Shown here in pieces: positions 31,911 through 44,572 of a stretch of 64,000 nucleotides of DNA (its first letter is position 1; every line of letters starts with the position of its first letter). Below the pieces are notes generated by a model. That model ran no database searches and was not told the origin of the DNA. It was given only the letters and a program-made list of their open reading frames with translations. This DNA is from Heracleum sosnowskyi. Taxonomy: Eukaryota; Streptophyta; Magnoliopsida; Apiales; Apiaceae. The DNA lies in assembly GCA_030848705.1 (NCBI GenBank), contig CM061242.1:63871064-63935063 (forward strand), read 5' to 3'. Made by a program: the position numbers and the translations under genes.

Positions 31911-34900
31911 ATGCAGAAATCAAACAGTATCAAGATCCCAGCTTTTGATAAAGAGAACTACAGCATTTGGAAAAGAAAGATCTTGTTGTTTATCAAAGCT
32001 GCGAATCCACTTTACCCAGGTATTCTCGAGAATGGTCCTTTCATTCCAAGGAAGGAAATTGAAGCCACAACAGTAAATGGTGAAGTCATTCCTGCACATT
32101 GGGTTCCCAAAGATCCCTCCGAATTTTTGGAACCTGAGAAGGAGAAAATAGTGCTAGATGATCACTTGCAACTCATCTTGCTCGATTCTCTCACGTTGGA
32201 TAAAGCCATGTGTGGAAGTGTGATAAGCTACACATCTGCCAAGGAGATGTGGATCAGGTTAGCTTTACTATGTGAAGGAAGTGAAGAAGTTAAGGGCAAT
32301 CAAAGGCAAATACTGATATCACAATATGAGGCATTCATGGCCAAGCCTGGTGAAGACTTAACTTCCATGTTTGAAAGGTTCAGTAAGCTCTTAACTGAAC
32401 TACAGATACATGGCAAGTACTATGACAGAAAAGAATTAAATGTCAAGTTCTTGCTTACACTGCCTGATCACCTTGAACACAAGACAACAGCCATACGAGA
32501 AGGAAGAGATCTCAACAATATAACCTCTGAGACACTTTATGGCATTCTGAAATCTTATGAACTTGAACTCTTTCAAAAGAGAGCCATACAAAGTGGAACA
32601 AGGAACAAGATGGCTAATATGTCAAGTGCCCTAGTAGCACAAGTGCCAAGGATCACACAACCAAGTGAAGTACTACAAATCACACAACCAACCCCTGTAC
32701 AATCCTTGAAGATAGAAGAGGTTGTTGAAGATGATGAGAAAGTAGTACTACAGCTCAAGGATGTGGAAGATGAAGACTTCTACACAATGGAGGAACTGGA
32801 AAGCATGGACAATCCTACTATGGCCTACATGGCTAAAAAGTTCAAAAACTTTAGGTTCAAGAAGGATAGGTCATTCAGGCCCCAAGGCCAAGCATCCAAG
32901 TTCACCAAGGGAAACTCATCAAAGGCTGTTGTGGGAAGCTCATTCAAAGGAGGATACAAGACTGGATTTGTGGATAGATCTAAATTCAAGTGTTACAACT
33001 GTGGTGAACCTGGTCATTTTGCTACTGAATTCAAAAGACCCAAACAGGTTCAGAGATTTGAGAAAGGAACTGGTGGATACTCTAAGAAGAATCAAGGTAG
33101 AGCCTATGTGGCTAAAGGAAAGTGTTGGGATGAGTCTGATGATGAAGATGAAGAAGAATATGTCAACCTAGCTCTCATGGCTAGCACTGATGAAGTAACA
33201 TCAACATCTTCAAGTCAGGGCAAGAAGAAAGATCAAGTCATGTGGATCATTGACAGTGGTTGCTCAAGACACATGACAGGTGATAAAGCCCTGCTATCAC
33301 ACTATGTAGAGAAAGCTGGCCCAATCATAACCTTTGGAGACAACAGCAAGGGTTACACAGTGGGATATGGCTGTCTGGAAATTGGAAATGTTGTCATTGA
33401 AGATATTGCTCTTGTGGATGGATTGAAGCAAAATCTACTCAGTGTCAGCCAATTCAGTGACAGGGGATTCAAGGTTGATTTTGATATGATGCTGTGTAAC
33501 ATCTATCACAAGAAGGATGGTAGCCTCTCTCTAAAAGGGGTTAGAAAAGGAAGCTTGTTTGTTGCTGACTTAAACTCAACAAAGAAGGATAAAGTTTACT
33601 GTTTCTACAGTAAAGCAACTGTTGGTGACAGTATGCTTTGGCATAGGAAGCTCTCACATCTCAACTTCAAAACAATGAATATTTTGATGAAGAAGGAGTT
33701 GGTGAGAGGTTTGCCCCAACAGGAATTCTGTCAAGAAGGACTGTGTGAAGATTGTCAGATGGGCAAACTAAGGAGAGCTATGCACAAGTTCAAGCAAATG
33801 AACACCAACATAGAAGCACTCAAGTTGATTCATATGGATCTTTTTGGACCAGTCAATGTACCATCTATGGCCAAAAAGAGATATGCCTTAGTAATGGTGG
33901 ATGATTACTCAAGGTACACTTGGGTGAAGTTTCTTGAATCCAAAGATGAAGCTGCTCAAGTGATTATTGATCAAGTCAGAGTTCTTGATAGAACTCCTAA
34001 CTCAAAAGTTCAAATCTTGAGGAGTGACAATGGTACAGAATTCAGAAATGCCACACTTGGAAATTTCTGTAAAGATGAAGGAATTGTACAACAATTCTCT
34101 GCTGCAAGGACTCCACATCAGAATGGAGTTGTAGAAAGAAAGAACAGGACTCTCATTGAAGCAGCTAGAACTATGTTGCATGATGCCAAACTGCCAACAT
34201 ATTTCTGGGCTGAAGCTATCAACACAGCTTGTTATACTCAAAACAGAACCATGATTAACAAAACTCATGCAAGTACACCTTACTGTCTGCTAACTGGAAA
34301 GAAACCTACTGTCAAATATTTTCATGTGTTTGGGAGCAAATGCTTTATGATGAAGGATAACCATAAGAAGAAAGGAAAATTTGACACTAAGGCATTTGAA
34401 GGATTATTCATGGGTTACAGTACAGAAAGGACTGCCTACAGAGTTTATGTTATGGAACACAGGATTATTGAAGAGAGTGTAAATGTCACATTTGATGAAA
34501 CCAAGTTTCCAGGACTGCATGAAGAAGGAAAGATGCAGACATTCAGATTTGAGAATCAAGGATACTTGGAAGCTGAAGAAATTGTTGATGAAGAACCTAG
34601 CTTCACTCAAATTGTTGAAGTTGATAAAGATACTGTCAATACCACTACTGTCAACCAAACTCGAGCTCAGTCACAGACCATAACCTCTAACATTCATAAC
34701 AGTGGTGACTCTGGAGACAATGAAGAACATGGTGAAGACAATGGGATTGGTGAGCATTCAACTCAACAAACTGAAGCAATTGTTCCTGTACAATCAAGTA
34801 GCTTGCCCAGAATCACCAAGTGGAACAAGGATCACACAAATGACCTTATCATTGGTGACCCTACTTCTGGTGTGAGGACAAGGAACAAAGTCTCTGCTGA

Positions 34901-36461
34901 CAGCATGTTTTCATGCTTCCTGTCTCAAATGGAACCCAAGACAACTGATGAAGCATTGTTGGATTCTGACTGGGTAATAGCCATGCAAGAAGAGCTAAAT
35001 CAGTTTGAAAGGAACAATGTATGGAAGATGGTTCCAAGACCTAAGGGAAAGTCAGTCATTGAGACCAAATGGGTTTTCAGAAACAAGCTTGATGAAAATG
35101 GATAAGTGACAAGAAACAAAGCAAGGCTAGTGGCTAAAGGTTACTGTCAACAGGAAGGAATAGATTATGATGAGACATTTGCACCTGTTGCAAGACTTGA
35201 AGCTATAAGAATCTTTCTAGCCTATGCTGCACACTGCAACTTCAAAATATTTCAGATGGATGTCAAAAGTGCCTTCCTAAATGGAGAGTTGGAAGAAGAA
35301 GTGTATGTTGAACAGCCACCAGGGTTTGAGGATGCTGAAATGTATGATTTTGTATACAAACTCTTCAAAGCTTTGTATGGACTAAAGCAAGCACACAGGG
35401 CTTGGTATGACACACTTTCCACGTTTCTTTTGGAAAATCAGTTTACTAGAGGAGTTGTGGACAAGACACTTTTCTACAAACACCATGGCAAGGACATCAT
35501 TCTGGTACAAATCTATGTGGATTACATCAGCTTTGGTTCTACAAATGAGAAGCTGTGTGAGAAGTTTTCCTCTCTCATGAGTAACAAATATGAGATGAGT
35601 ATGATGGGAGAATTGTCATTCTTTCTGGGATTACAAATTCTTCAACAACCTGATGGAATCTTCATTTGTCAAGCTAAATACATCAAGGAACTTCTCAAAA
35701 AGTTCAACTTGGAAGATTCATCACCTGCAAAGACACCAATGTCCACATCAACTAGTCTGGACCTTGATCCAAAAGGAAAGAAAGTTGACTCAAGCACCTA
35801 TAGAGGCATGGTAGGATCTCTCCTATATCTAACTGCTAGCAGACCTGACATCATGTTTGCTACATGTCTCTGTGCAAGGTTTCAAAGTGATCCAAAAGAG
35901 TCACACTTAGTAGCCATCAAGAGAATCTTTAGATACTTAAAAGGCACTCCTAATCTAGGTCTTTGGTATCCTAAGAATACTGGATTTGATCTAATTGGTT
36001 ACTCAGACTCAGACTATGCTGGATGCAAGATTGACAGAAAGAGTACTACTGGTAGCTGTCAATTTCTTGGTGGAAGATTGGTCTCATGGTTTAGCAAGAA
36101 GCAGCATTCAGTTTCTACCTCAACTGCAGAAGCTGAGTATATTGCTGCAGGCAGTTGCTGTGCACAAATTCTATGGATGAAGAATCAACTTCTAGATTAT
36201 GGTCTAGTGTTAAGAGACATTCCTATCTACTGTGACAACACTAGTGCCATAGCCATTTCAGACAATCCAGTTCAACACTCTAGGACAAAGCACATTGATA
36301 TAAGACATCACTTTATCAGAGAGCATGTTGAACAAGGAACTGTGAAGCTGATCTATGTCCCAACTGACAAGCAACTTGCTGACATCTTCACTAAGCCATT
36401 GGATGAAGCAACCTTCAACAGGTTGGTAAGTGAATTGGGAATGCTGAATCTGGTATGTTAA
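31911..36461 (+). pseudogene. gag-pol: Fused gag-pol of element B with one internal stop
   Basis: ATG at 31911 opens a single frame running from Gag straight into protease (SSSQGKKKDQ ... IIDSGCSRHMTG); the junction at 33218/33219 is exactly where A has its candidate intron. Order: capsid region, knuckle, protease, integrase (IHMDLFGPVN, RSDNGTEFRN, NGVVERKNRTL), RT, RNase H, DIFTKPL. Damage: TAA at 35103-35105 at the start of RT; the knuckle reads CYNCGEPGHFATEF, its last Cys replaced; the YVDD catalytic motif reads YVDY. The rest of RT, including the segment deleted in A, is present (35106-36461). Probably unable to copy itself without help. Confidence 0.9.
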
Positions 36462-36867
36462 TTTACTCAGTTTTCTATATTTCCAAATTCTCTTTTGAAG
36501 CTCATGACAGCAACTTCAAACCTGCTGTCAAGAGAAGTTACTGTCTACTTGGTCTATGTCTGTTATGTGACAGCATGTGTTGATTTGACTTTTCATGTCA
36601 ATATTTTGTGCCAGTCTCATACTTTTAGACCGTGTATGACATTAATGTGGTTACTTGTTAAGTTTGAGAGATAAAAATCTGTTCCATTGGACTTTCACAC
36701 CGTTTTGCATTAATCTGTAGGATTAAAGGAGGACACGACCATTAATTACTTTTGTGGTAGTTGTATGGGTACTCTAACTGTTGACCATTAGACTTTAATC
36801 CTTAGACGGTTTTGCCTATAAATTAACCTTAGGTTTCATCAGTCTGCTCTCAGTTTTAAAGTAAATA
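36462..36867 (+). other. Non-coding spacer after pol, element B
   Basis: No gene; several TGACAG/CTGTCA motifs between 36500 and 36580. Aligns with 19257-19661. Confidence 0.6.
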
Positions 36868-37119
36868 ATGGAAAACAAAGTAGGAATTGAAGTAGGGCTA
36901 AAACGGTGCGATAGTGAACCCGACAGTGAAGAGATTGATGAGCTCTTCGAGATGCTGTTGGACGCCATCGATGAGATAGACGAGGAAAAGAAACAGGAAG
37001 AGGAGGCCAAGGCTCAGGAAGAAGAGAAGGAGCTTCAGGCACTTCTCGAGGAAGAAGGTCGCTCTGAAGAAGAGATTAAGGAAGAGCTTTTGGACCTAGT
37101 TGATAAAATCATAGAATAA
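36868..37119 (+). CDS. Small acidic ORF between pol and ORF3, element B (83 aa)
   Basis: Starts MENKVGIEVGLKR and is then almost all Glu, Asp, Lys and Leu (DELFEMLLDAIDEIDEEKKQEEE), predicted coiled coil or long helix, ending DLVDKIIE. No family recognised. Element A has the same ORF at 19662 with a nonsense codon, so position and sequence are shared by the family. Whether it is expressed as a separate protein is unknown. Confidence 0.55.
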   Translation: MENKVGIEVGLKRCDSEPDSEEIDELFEMLLDAIDEIDEEKKQEEEAKAQEEEKELQALLEEEGRSEEEIKEELLDLVDKIIE

Positions 37120-37787
37120 TGTACTCAATGTTCTATTTTTAATGATTTTATCAATATTAATAAAAGTTATTGTTTTTGTGGTTATTGAGTTTATGATTTG
37201 TCTGTGTTAATTGCTTAATATCTGTGCTCAAAAGATTACATTGCTAAATCCATAATTTGTCAATATTAAGTTAAGTGTATGAATAAAGCATTCTAATAAG
37301 TTCATGACAGAACCAATTCTCAATCGAAGTTACTGTCGTTAAGAAGGATACTGTCGTGTGTTTTTTGACAGCAACCTTCTTGATAGCAGGGAAAGACTTT
37401 CTGTCAAGACTTGTAAAGGATACTGTCATTCATATGCTTAACGGTGACAGCAAGTTTTTGCGCAATAGTTGCTGTCACGCAAAACCTACTGTCACCGCCT
37501 CTTATTACTGACAGATTGTTTCTAGCGCACAGGTTACTGTCAACAATAGTGGACCGTTGAAATTGGATATTTATCCCACGTTGGTCAGTGAATAACGGGC
37601 AGTAACTGACGTGTTATAAGAGTGGGTTAAGACACGTTCTTTAATTCCACTTTTTGTGCACAACGTTTGAGATACCTCTATTTATTCCCCAGTTACTCAG
37701 ACATATCACTCTCATCGAACTCAAGGCAATATACTTTTCTTCAAGCAAAAAGCCACTTTCTTACTTTCTTCTTTTCTTGAAATCTCC
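37120..37787 (+). other. Non-coding spacer before ORF3, element B
   Basis: No gene. 37300-37560 has about a dozen TGACAG/CTGTCA or close variants in both orientations; a TTCTTT-rich leader precedes the ORF3 ATG at 37788. It could hold an internal promoter for ORF3, but that is a guess. Confidence 0.55.
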
Positions 37788-40700
37788 ATGGCATCCAAAC
37801 AGACTCTCTCTCAAACAAACTTTGCTGGCATCTTTTCCCCAAATGATGCTGGTGAAGGTTTTAAAGGACTCGTGTTGTTCTTGAACAAGTCCTATCTCGG
37901 TTATGCCATCACCTCAACCCCCATTCTCGACTTAGACAGAATTGAGGCGTTTTGGCGAACTGTTGTTGCTCAAACTGAGGGTGAGAACCCGGGTATTCAA
38001 TTTACAATCTCTGGGCAACAATACACTCTTACAGCTGAGGTCATCAACACTGCTATTGGAATTACACTTGAAGCAGGACAACAATTTGCTGAACTTGCCA
38101 ATGATGACACTCTGAAGAAGCTCTTCTTGAAGATTGGGTATGCAGGCCCTATTCTCGAAGAGGGGACTACCAAATGGTATCCGTCTGGTGAAATGGATAG
38201 GAAGCATCTGAGAAAGGAGTGGAGCATGATACTTGATGTGATGGTCAAGGTGTTCTCTACCAAGTCCACAGGCTGGAATGGAATACCCTCCTACATCAAG
38301 AAACTGACACATTCTCTTGTCCATGGATACAAGGTGAATGTTGGAGCTCTCCTCATGGCACACCTCAGGGCTGCCATAGGTAAGAAGGTATCAATCTACC
38401 CTCGCTTTCTTATGATGTGCATTAATTCATTCTGTGATTTTAATGATGCTGCCCCTCGTTTAGAGGCTTGCTCAGTTTTGAAAAAGAACACACACACATT
38501 GTTATCCTCACAGAATCTCAATGCACATATTCCACTTTGTTTCACTCAGCACATGGTTGATCAAGTGTCCAACCCTGATTTACCATTACCATCTGGTTAT
38601 GACTCTTTCACTCTTGAGAATGAAACTGAATTAGACCCAAATTCAGTTAACCCACATTCAACACCATACACTCAGCCTAGGCCCTCTAGACGTTCCAAAG
38701 CCCAAAGAGAAGCCTTGCAAGAATCCAGAAAACGACCTTTAGAAGCTGATGTTGGTGGTAGCTCTGTTAGTCAAGAGGGAGACACTGCACCTAGTGCAGC
38801 AAATAAGGAGGCTAGTCAAACAGAACCCCCAGTGGTTCCCCCTGAGCCTAAGAAGAAGTGAGCTAGGAGGACTAAAACCACTGTTAGCCAAGCTGCAGTT
38901 TCTCAACAAACCGTGGTTACTGAAAGGGATTCAAACACCTCCCTAGATGTGCCTTCTCAACAAGGTGCATCTATTGAAATTGGCCTATCTCCCAAGGCAC
39001 CCTGTACAGAGTCTGCACAAACTCATGGTTCACAACCTGAGGAACCTCCACTTGCAGAAACACATAGTGAGTTAGGGCACAGTGAGGATTTCTCTATTCC
39101 TTTTGATGATTCACATGTTTCTCCTGTGAATCAGCCCCCACTCTCTGCTACACTTTCACCTTCTTCCTTCCCTACACATTCTTTTGTTTCTTCTCCTCAA
39201 CCTAGAGAAGGGGACAGTCCCAACCCTTCAGGTTTTGATCATCCATCTCCAATCATGGATGAGCCCCCATCTAGTGGTCCACAAGAACCCATTTCTCAAA
39301 GTGAAATGGACACCACTCCTCCAAACACTGAGCCAGGGCAAAGTGGTAGTTTGTCAGAAAATGAAACAGCCAACACTTTGTCTGAACTCCAAGGAGCATC
39401 TTACCTTCAGGAAGATGCTGTCACAGCCTCTGTTGCTGTCAAAGACACTGGCAATGTTGCTGTCCTGGACACAGTTGCTGTCATGGGTGGAGAGAAAGAT
39501 ACTGTCACTACAGAACCTACTGTCACTCCACCTCCCAAAGTTGCTGTCATGCCAGAACCTGCTGTCCAAACTCCAACTGACAGTAACATTCATGCCAAAG
39601 ATACTGTCAAGTCCTCTCAGCCTGATTTTGATGTTGTACTCATTGAGGATGCCTCTGATGATGATCTACCTCTTACCAAACTCTTAAAGGTACATTCTAA
39701 ATCTTCTCCTTCCATGCATGTTAGTACTGCTCATACCCATGCATCTAGGTTGAGTGAGGGTGTGCAAAAGAAAAGAGAGATAAAAGAAAAGAGAGGTGAG
39801 CATAAAAATGAGAGGCAGCCAAATGTGCTGGCAAAAGGAGAGGGACTTGAGCATGTCCAGAGAGACTTTGAGGGAGCCCACACTATTCAGGCATTAGGCC
39901 TTGAGAGTCAATCTGTGAGGGGTGATGAGATCACTCAAAAACAACCTGAGAGTGTGAGAACCCCCATAGCCTCCAAGCCCTTTTCTTTTTCTTCCCCTCC
40001 AAGAAGGTTAAGGTATGGTGGCCCCTCTGCTACTTTTGGTAACATGATTGCAGCTCTGGAAGGATAGTGTGCTACTTTGAACTCCAAGATGGACTCTTTC
40101 TCTCAACTGGTGGTTGATGGTTTGCTGCTACTCAGCTCTCTATCCAGTTCCTCACTGACCTAGTAGCTGCCAACTCAACTAAAGGGGAGAAGGTAGCAAG
40201 ATCAGAATTAATGTCTATTCAGGGATCAGGTGGAACTCAGGGGGAGCCAGTAACTGTGAAGACCAAAGGGGGAGCTAAGGGGAAAGCAATATCTAAGGGG
40301 GAGCAAGTCAAACCAAGCAGTGGACAACCAAAGGATAAAGCTGAAGAGCTTGTTGAAGTTGACTTGGATGGAGAAAGAGTGTTGATGTCTAAGGCAACTC
40401 AAGATGCAATGCAAAGAAGACCTGCATCTAGACATCCAATTCTACCTCCTGTGACAATCAGAGAGCCAACTCCAGCAACTCAAGAATCTGCTCTACAAAG
40501 AAGATGGAGAGAAATGGAGGAACAGAATAAGATTGGGAAAGGTAAAGGGAAACTGCCTGAATCCATCCATAAAGGAAATACTTGGTCCAATGGTACTGAG
40601 TATGATCAAGAAGAAGTCAATACTCTAATGGTGGATTACAGGGAGAGCACATTACACAATCATGACAGTGAATTTAGCAGTTTGGTGGAAGAAGCAATGA

Positions 40701-41267
40701 ATGCTCCAAGAAACCGTCCAACCAACACCACAAAACTGTTAAAGGATCAAATCACCAGTGTCAGTGTAATGGTGAATGATGAGAAAAGATGGGCTGTAAG
40801 TATCTATTTCACTTCTGGCATATCTTATTTCATCACAATGCAGTTATTGCAGAGTCTGCCAGTAAAGATGTTGTGTGCTTTGAAGGGAAAGATCAGGGCA
40901 ACTCAAACACCATTCAATGAAATATTGGATACGCAAATCCAGAACCTGATCACACAAAAGCTACCTGAAGTCTACACAAATCCACCAAGTGTTTTCTACA
41001 GATCTAAAACTAAGGATGGCACAAGAAGGAACAGCTTCATGAATTTGGTTAGCCCATCCAGAATGGAAACCAAGTCAATTCTGAAAGTGTTAGATGGAAT
41101 ACTCAGTTCAAATGCCAATCCAGGAAGAGTTTATGTTGTTCAAGAGATCTACAAAATGCTGGTGTTGAGAGACAAGGCACTGGGAGCTAGAGTGAAGGAA
41201 CTAATCTCTAGAGCCAATGCCAAAAGAAATGATCAAGGTGGAAGCTGTCTCTATGACATTCCTCCTC

Positions 41268-41331
<64 letters not shown>

Positions 41332-42853
41332 GGTTGGAGGTGGTGAAGCTTCTGGAAATGCTGGTGGAAGTAATTCTGGGAATACTGGTATTCAATCTCA
41401 GAATGAAGGCAATGAAGAAACTCCTAGTCAAGAAAAGAAAGATGCTGGTGCAACAGATGAAGAGGAGCCAAGAATACTGGAAGCTTTGGAGGCAAGCATT
41501 CTTAGATGTGCTATTGATTGCATAAATGCAGAAAAAGATGCTGTCACCAAAGGTACTGTCGACAAGGATACTGTCATAGAAGATACTGTCGACAAAGGTA
41601 CTTTCAAGAAAGGTTCTGTCAAGGATGAAGCCAAAGCTACTGTCAAGCCCATAAGACTGAAAGCCAAAGCAAGAGCATGGTTTTCTAGACAGAAACCTGA
41701 AGGAAAGCACAAGTACTCAGGAAAGGAAAAGGCCACTGGATTTGGCAGGAATCTTAAGAAGCCAATTCAATCAATACCTCCCAACAGTCTTAAGATACAA
41801 CAGATGCAATCTATAGAAATCAAGAGTGTTGAGGTTAAGATGGATGCAAATCAAGAGGTCACTGAGTACATTCTGTGGTGGGAAGAATCAAGATCTACCA
41901 AGGTTGATAAGGATTTCAATCTGGTCTCCACATCAACCAGTGGTAGGATATCAACCTTAGATAAAAGAAGAATTGACTTCTTCTACCTGGAAAGAATGGT
42001 AGAGTTGCTGGAGAGCTATGATAATGTTCCAGAGTCTGTTATGGAACATATTCTGAAATATCAAGCTGATAGGGATGCTGAATTCTATCAGAAATTTGGC
42101 TACAACTTTGCAGATTTTGATGATGCTGATATTTCAACTGACTTACCAGCTTCTCCTATACCATATCACTGGTACTATGAGTTTGATGATTCACCCACAA
42201 AAGAAAGGAAAACCCAACCCACAGAGGAAGGGCAACCCAAGCCAAGCAAAAGACCTGACTCTTCTCAATACGCTCAATATCAGTCAGAACTTGATAAGAA
42301 GGAAGTTGAACTCCTGGAAAGATGCAAGACTGCCAACAAGGCAGAAAGTGAAGCTCCAAATTATCAAACATATATGCTGGAAAATCCCTTAAGAATCAAG
42401 CATCTAAAAGAAGAAATCTATGTTTGCAGCTTGCACAAGCTAAAAACAACTATTCTGAAGGATTTACAGTATATGGTTGCTGGATCAATTCATCCCCTGG
42501 AGCAGATCTGTTCTGACAAGATAGAGGAATTATTGGAAAGGAGAAAAGGAGAAGATTCAAAGCTGGACAAGCAAAGGAGGATGTCTCTCAATGCTTATCG
42601 AGGAAGTAGATTCAAGCTCATTCATGAAGAACTCCACTTCAGAAGCTATCCATTTGATCAAGAGCAATGGTTGAATCTCAGGGATGCTAGTTCTCTTATT
42701 TCTCCTACTATCAAGAAGATCATTGAAGAAATAGAAGATGTTGCAGTCACACCTGCTGAAATCTCTCTTGTAGAAGGCCTAAGAGGCAGCTTGGTAGAAG
42801 CTCTCAGAAGAGAGGAAGTAACAAGACAGAAGAGGAAATCTCAAGCTAAGTAA
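37788..42853 (+). pseudogene. ORF3 of element B (about 1,690 codons), three breaks
   Basis: Begins MASKQTLSQTNFAGIFSP. TGA at 38859 and TAG at 40065 interrupt it, and a shift lies between 40068 and 40211; open pieces are 37788-38861, 38913-40067 and 40211-42853. The N-terminal domain (residues about 15-240: FLNKSYLGYAI, LEEGTTKWYPSGEMDRK, AHIPLCFTQHMVDQV) and the C-terminal region (FITMQLLQSLPVK, VPESVMEHILKYQ, MLENPLRIKHLKEE) are conserved with element A. The middle is Pro/Ser/Thr-rich. 41271-41330 is a GAT microsatellite coding for poly-Asp. DTV-type codons at 41536-41645 carry ACTGTC. No membrane segments or signal peptide seen, so the env-like label does not fit well. Confidence 0.8.
41271..41330 (+). 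repeat. (GAT)n microsatellite coding poly-aspartate
   Basis: About twenty consecutive GAT codons within ORF3 of element B. Element A has only four Asp codons at the matching point (near 24138), so the run expanded in B or its recent ancestors. Confidence 0.95.
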
Positions 42854-42931
42854 ACATTCAAAATCCATTCTGATCTTGTTAGTTAAGTTGTCAGCATATA
42901 TTGTAAATTTGTTGTTATTGTCCATAAAAAC

Positions 42932-42944
42932 AAATTGGGGGAGA
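42932..42944 (+). other. Polypurine tract, element B
   Basis: AAATTGGGGGAGA immediately before the 3' LTR. Confidence 0.8.
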
Positions 42945-42945
42945 T

Positions 42946-44004
42946 TGTTGGGATTTATGGGTGATAGCATAGGAACAACTTAACTTTGTATATGCTTAAT
43001 TTTTTAATTAAGTAGAACATACTGTCACAGCCAAAGTATGTTCTTGTAATCAGTATGCAATGTTATTTTAATTGTGTAATTTGGAAGAAGTTCACTTTCT
43101 GTGTTCAAGCCTCAAAGAACGCATATTAGATGACAGCATGAATAAAGGTTACTGTCATAAGCATTGACAGTAAGATTACAAGAAGACAGAATGTTGCAAG
43201 TCAAGACAGCATATTCACTCTGACAACAACATTGGCGGAAGACTACGCGACAGCAACTTTAGCCCTCGACAGCAAGTTTGGAAACCTCGACAGCACACTA
43301 TGCAGGGAACTCCTACTGTCACCAAAAGCACATTCCTGTGACAACAAGCTTTGCGGCAAAAGTAACTGTCTCAAGAAAGATCCTTGTTCTAGGTATCTTT
43401 CTCAGTCAAATCCCGTGACAGTTTCAATGTTCAAGAAACAGGCGTGTTGCAGTATCCCTAAGCTGCACCAAGTCTGCAAGACTACGACAGAAGCTTCAAG
43501 CACTGCAAACAAAAGCGAATCAATTCAAGAGCAAGGTCAAGTCTCTATTTGCTGAATTGTTTTAGCTAGAAATAGAATGAATCTAGGTTGATTTCTTTGT
43601 AATGTATATCTGACATTGTTAGCAATTTAGGAAAGTCACATGGGTAAACACTTTGTAAGAAGCTGCCACTTGATAATGACAGCAGCTTCACAGACCCGTG
43701 TTGACAGTGATAGGATTAGTTTTATACTTAGACTATTAATTCATTCTAGGGAAGTAACGAAGACAAGTAAGTGTCTTGAAGAAAAACCGAAGCTCAAGAA
43801 TTCTCTCTTGAGGTTGTAGCAACACTTTGCAAAATAAATAAAACATTTATTTTGTGAATCCTGTCTTCTCGATTATACTGTTTGTGAATGCATACATATT
43901 ATTGATAACATTAAATCTTAGTTTTGGTTGTTGAAACTGAGATTGAATTTTATCAGTATTGCATTCATCCCCCCCCCCCCTTCTGCAATACACGAGGACC
44001 AACA
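42946..44004 (+). repeat. 3' LTR of element B (1,059 bp)
   Basis: About 99% identical to 30804-31859; same TG/CA ends. Its C run near the end is 12 bases, versus 7 in the 5' copy. Followed by the TSD CTTAT. Confidence 0.95.
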
Positions 44005-44009
44005 CTTAT

Positions 44010-44033
44010 CACACTACTAGAGACTTCCGCAAG
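44010..44033 (+). pseudogene. Annexin exon fragment, continuation after copia B
   Basis: CAC ACT ACT AGA GAC TTC codes HTTRDF and completes the annexin block begun at 30609; a GTACATAG donor follows at 44034. From 44034 to 44572 no gene is seen: the sequence looks intronic, with a CT-repeat near 44418-44432. Confidence 0.85.
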
Positions 44034-44572
44034 GTACATAGTAATTTACAAATAAAAAATCACTCTGCACATATTATTTAAATCACGAATAGATAGGTTG
44101 ATACACTTACCATGTGCTGATCATAGAAGATATTCACCTGCTCATATCCAAACGGGAGGAGATTTGTACTATATTATGAGTAAATGTTTGTAAGTTTCAT
44201 TACTTCATTCATTCCATCCTAGAAGTGTAAATTAGAGGTCAAATTCACCAATTAAGGGAGTGACGGTTCATTTCCCTTGCGAAGTTCATCATAGAAAATT
44301 CTCTCCCTCATTTTTTTCATTTTTCAGTTCACGCATACATCTTTTCTTTCCCTTTAAATTTAGTTCAAAATTTTTATTCCATTTTGTCATCGTTCCATTC
44401 TCTCCCAGGAGACCTAGTCTCTCTCTCTCTCTCACTGCCTCTCTTTTTTACTTGCTTCGTGATTTAGTTGTTTGTGCAATGATTTATCTATTATCTGTTA
44501 TTTATTTACATGATATAGAACCGTTAAACTAACTGGTATTAGAAAATGACTGCTGCCTGATCCTTTCCTCAG

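Larger units (their letters stand above)
30804..44004 (+). mobile_element. Ty1/copia (Sirevirus-like) retrotransposon B, complete structure
   Basis: Full element: LTRs at 30804-31859 and 42946-44004, primer site, gag-pol, small acidic ORF, ORF3 and polypurine tract. Flanking CTTAT (30799-30803 and 44005-44009) is the 5-bp target duplication; removing element plus one copy restores the annexin reading. I count about ten substitutions between the LTRs over about 1,050 bases (near 1%), so it is young, younger than A. It still has several disabling coding changes. It lacks the gag-pol intron seen in A and D. Confidence 0.95.

Noticed and set aside
37788..42853. Calling ORF3 of A/B an envelope gene
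   Set aside because: Position fits, but I see no signal peptide, transmembrane helix or furin-like site; left as unknown ORF.
44012..44021. CACTACTAG-like sequence that could be a second CACTA end
   Set aside because: It is part of the annexin codons for HTTR (ACACTACTAGA); no subterminal repeats or target duplication next to it.
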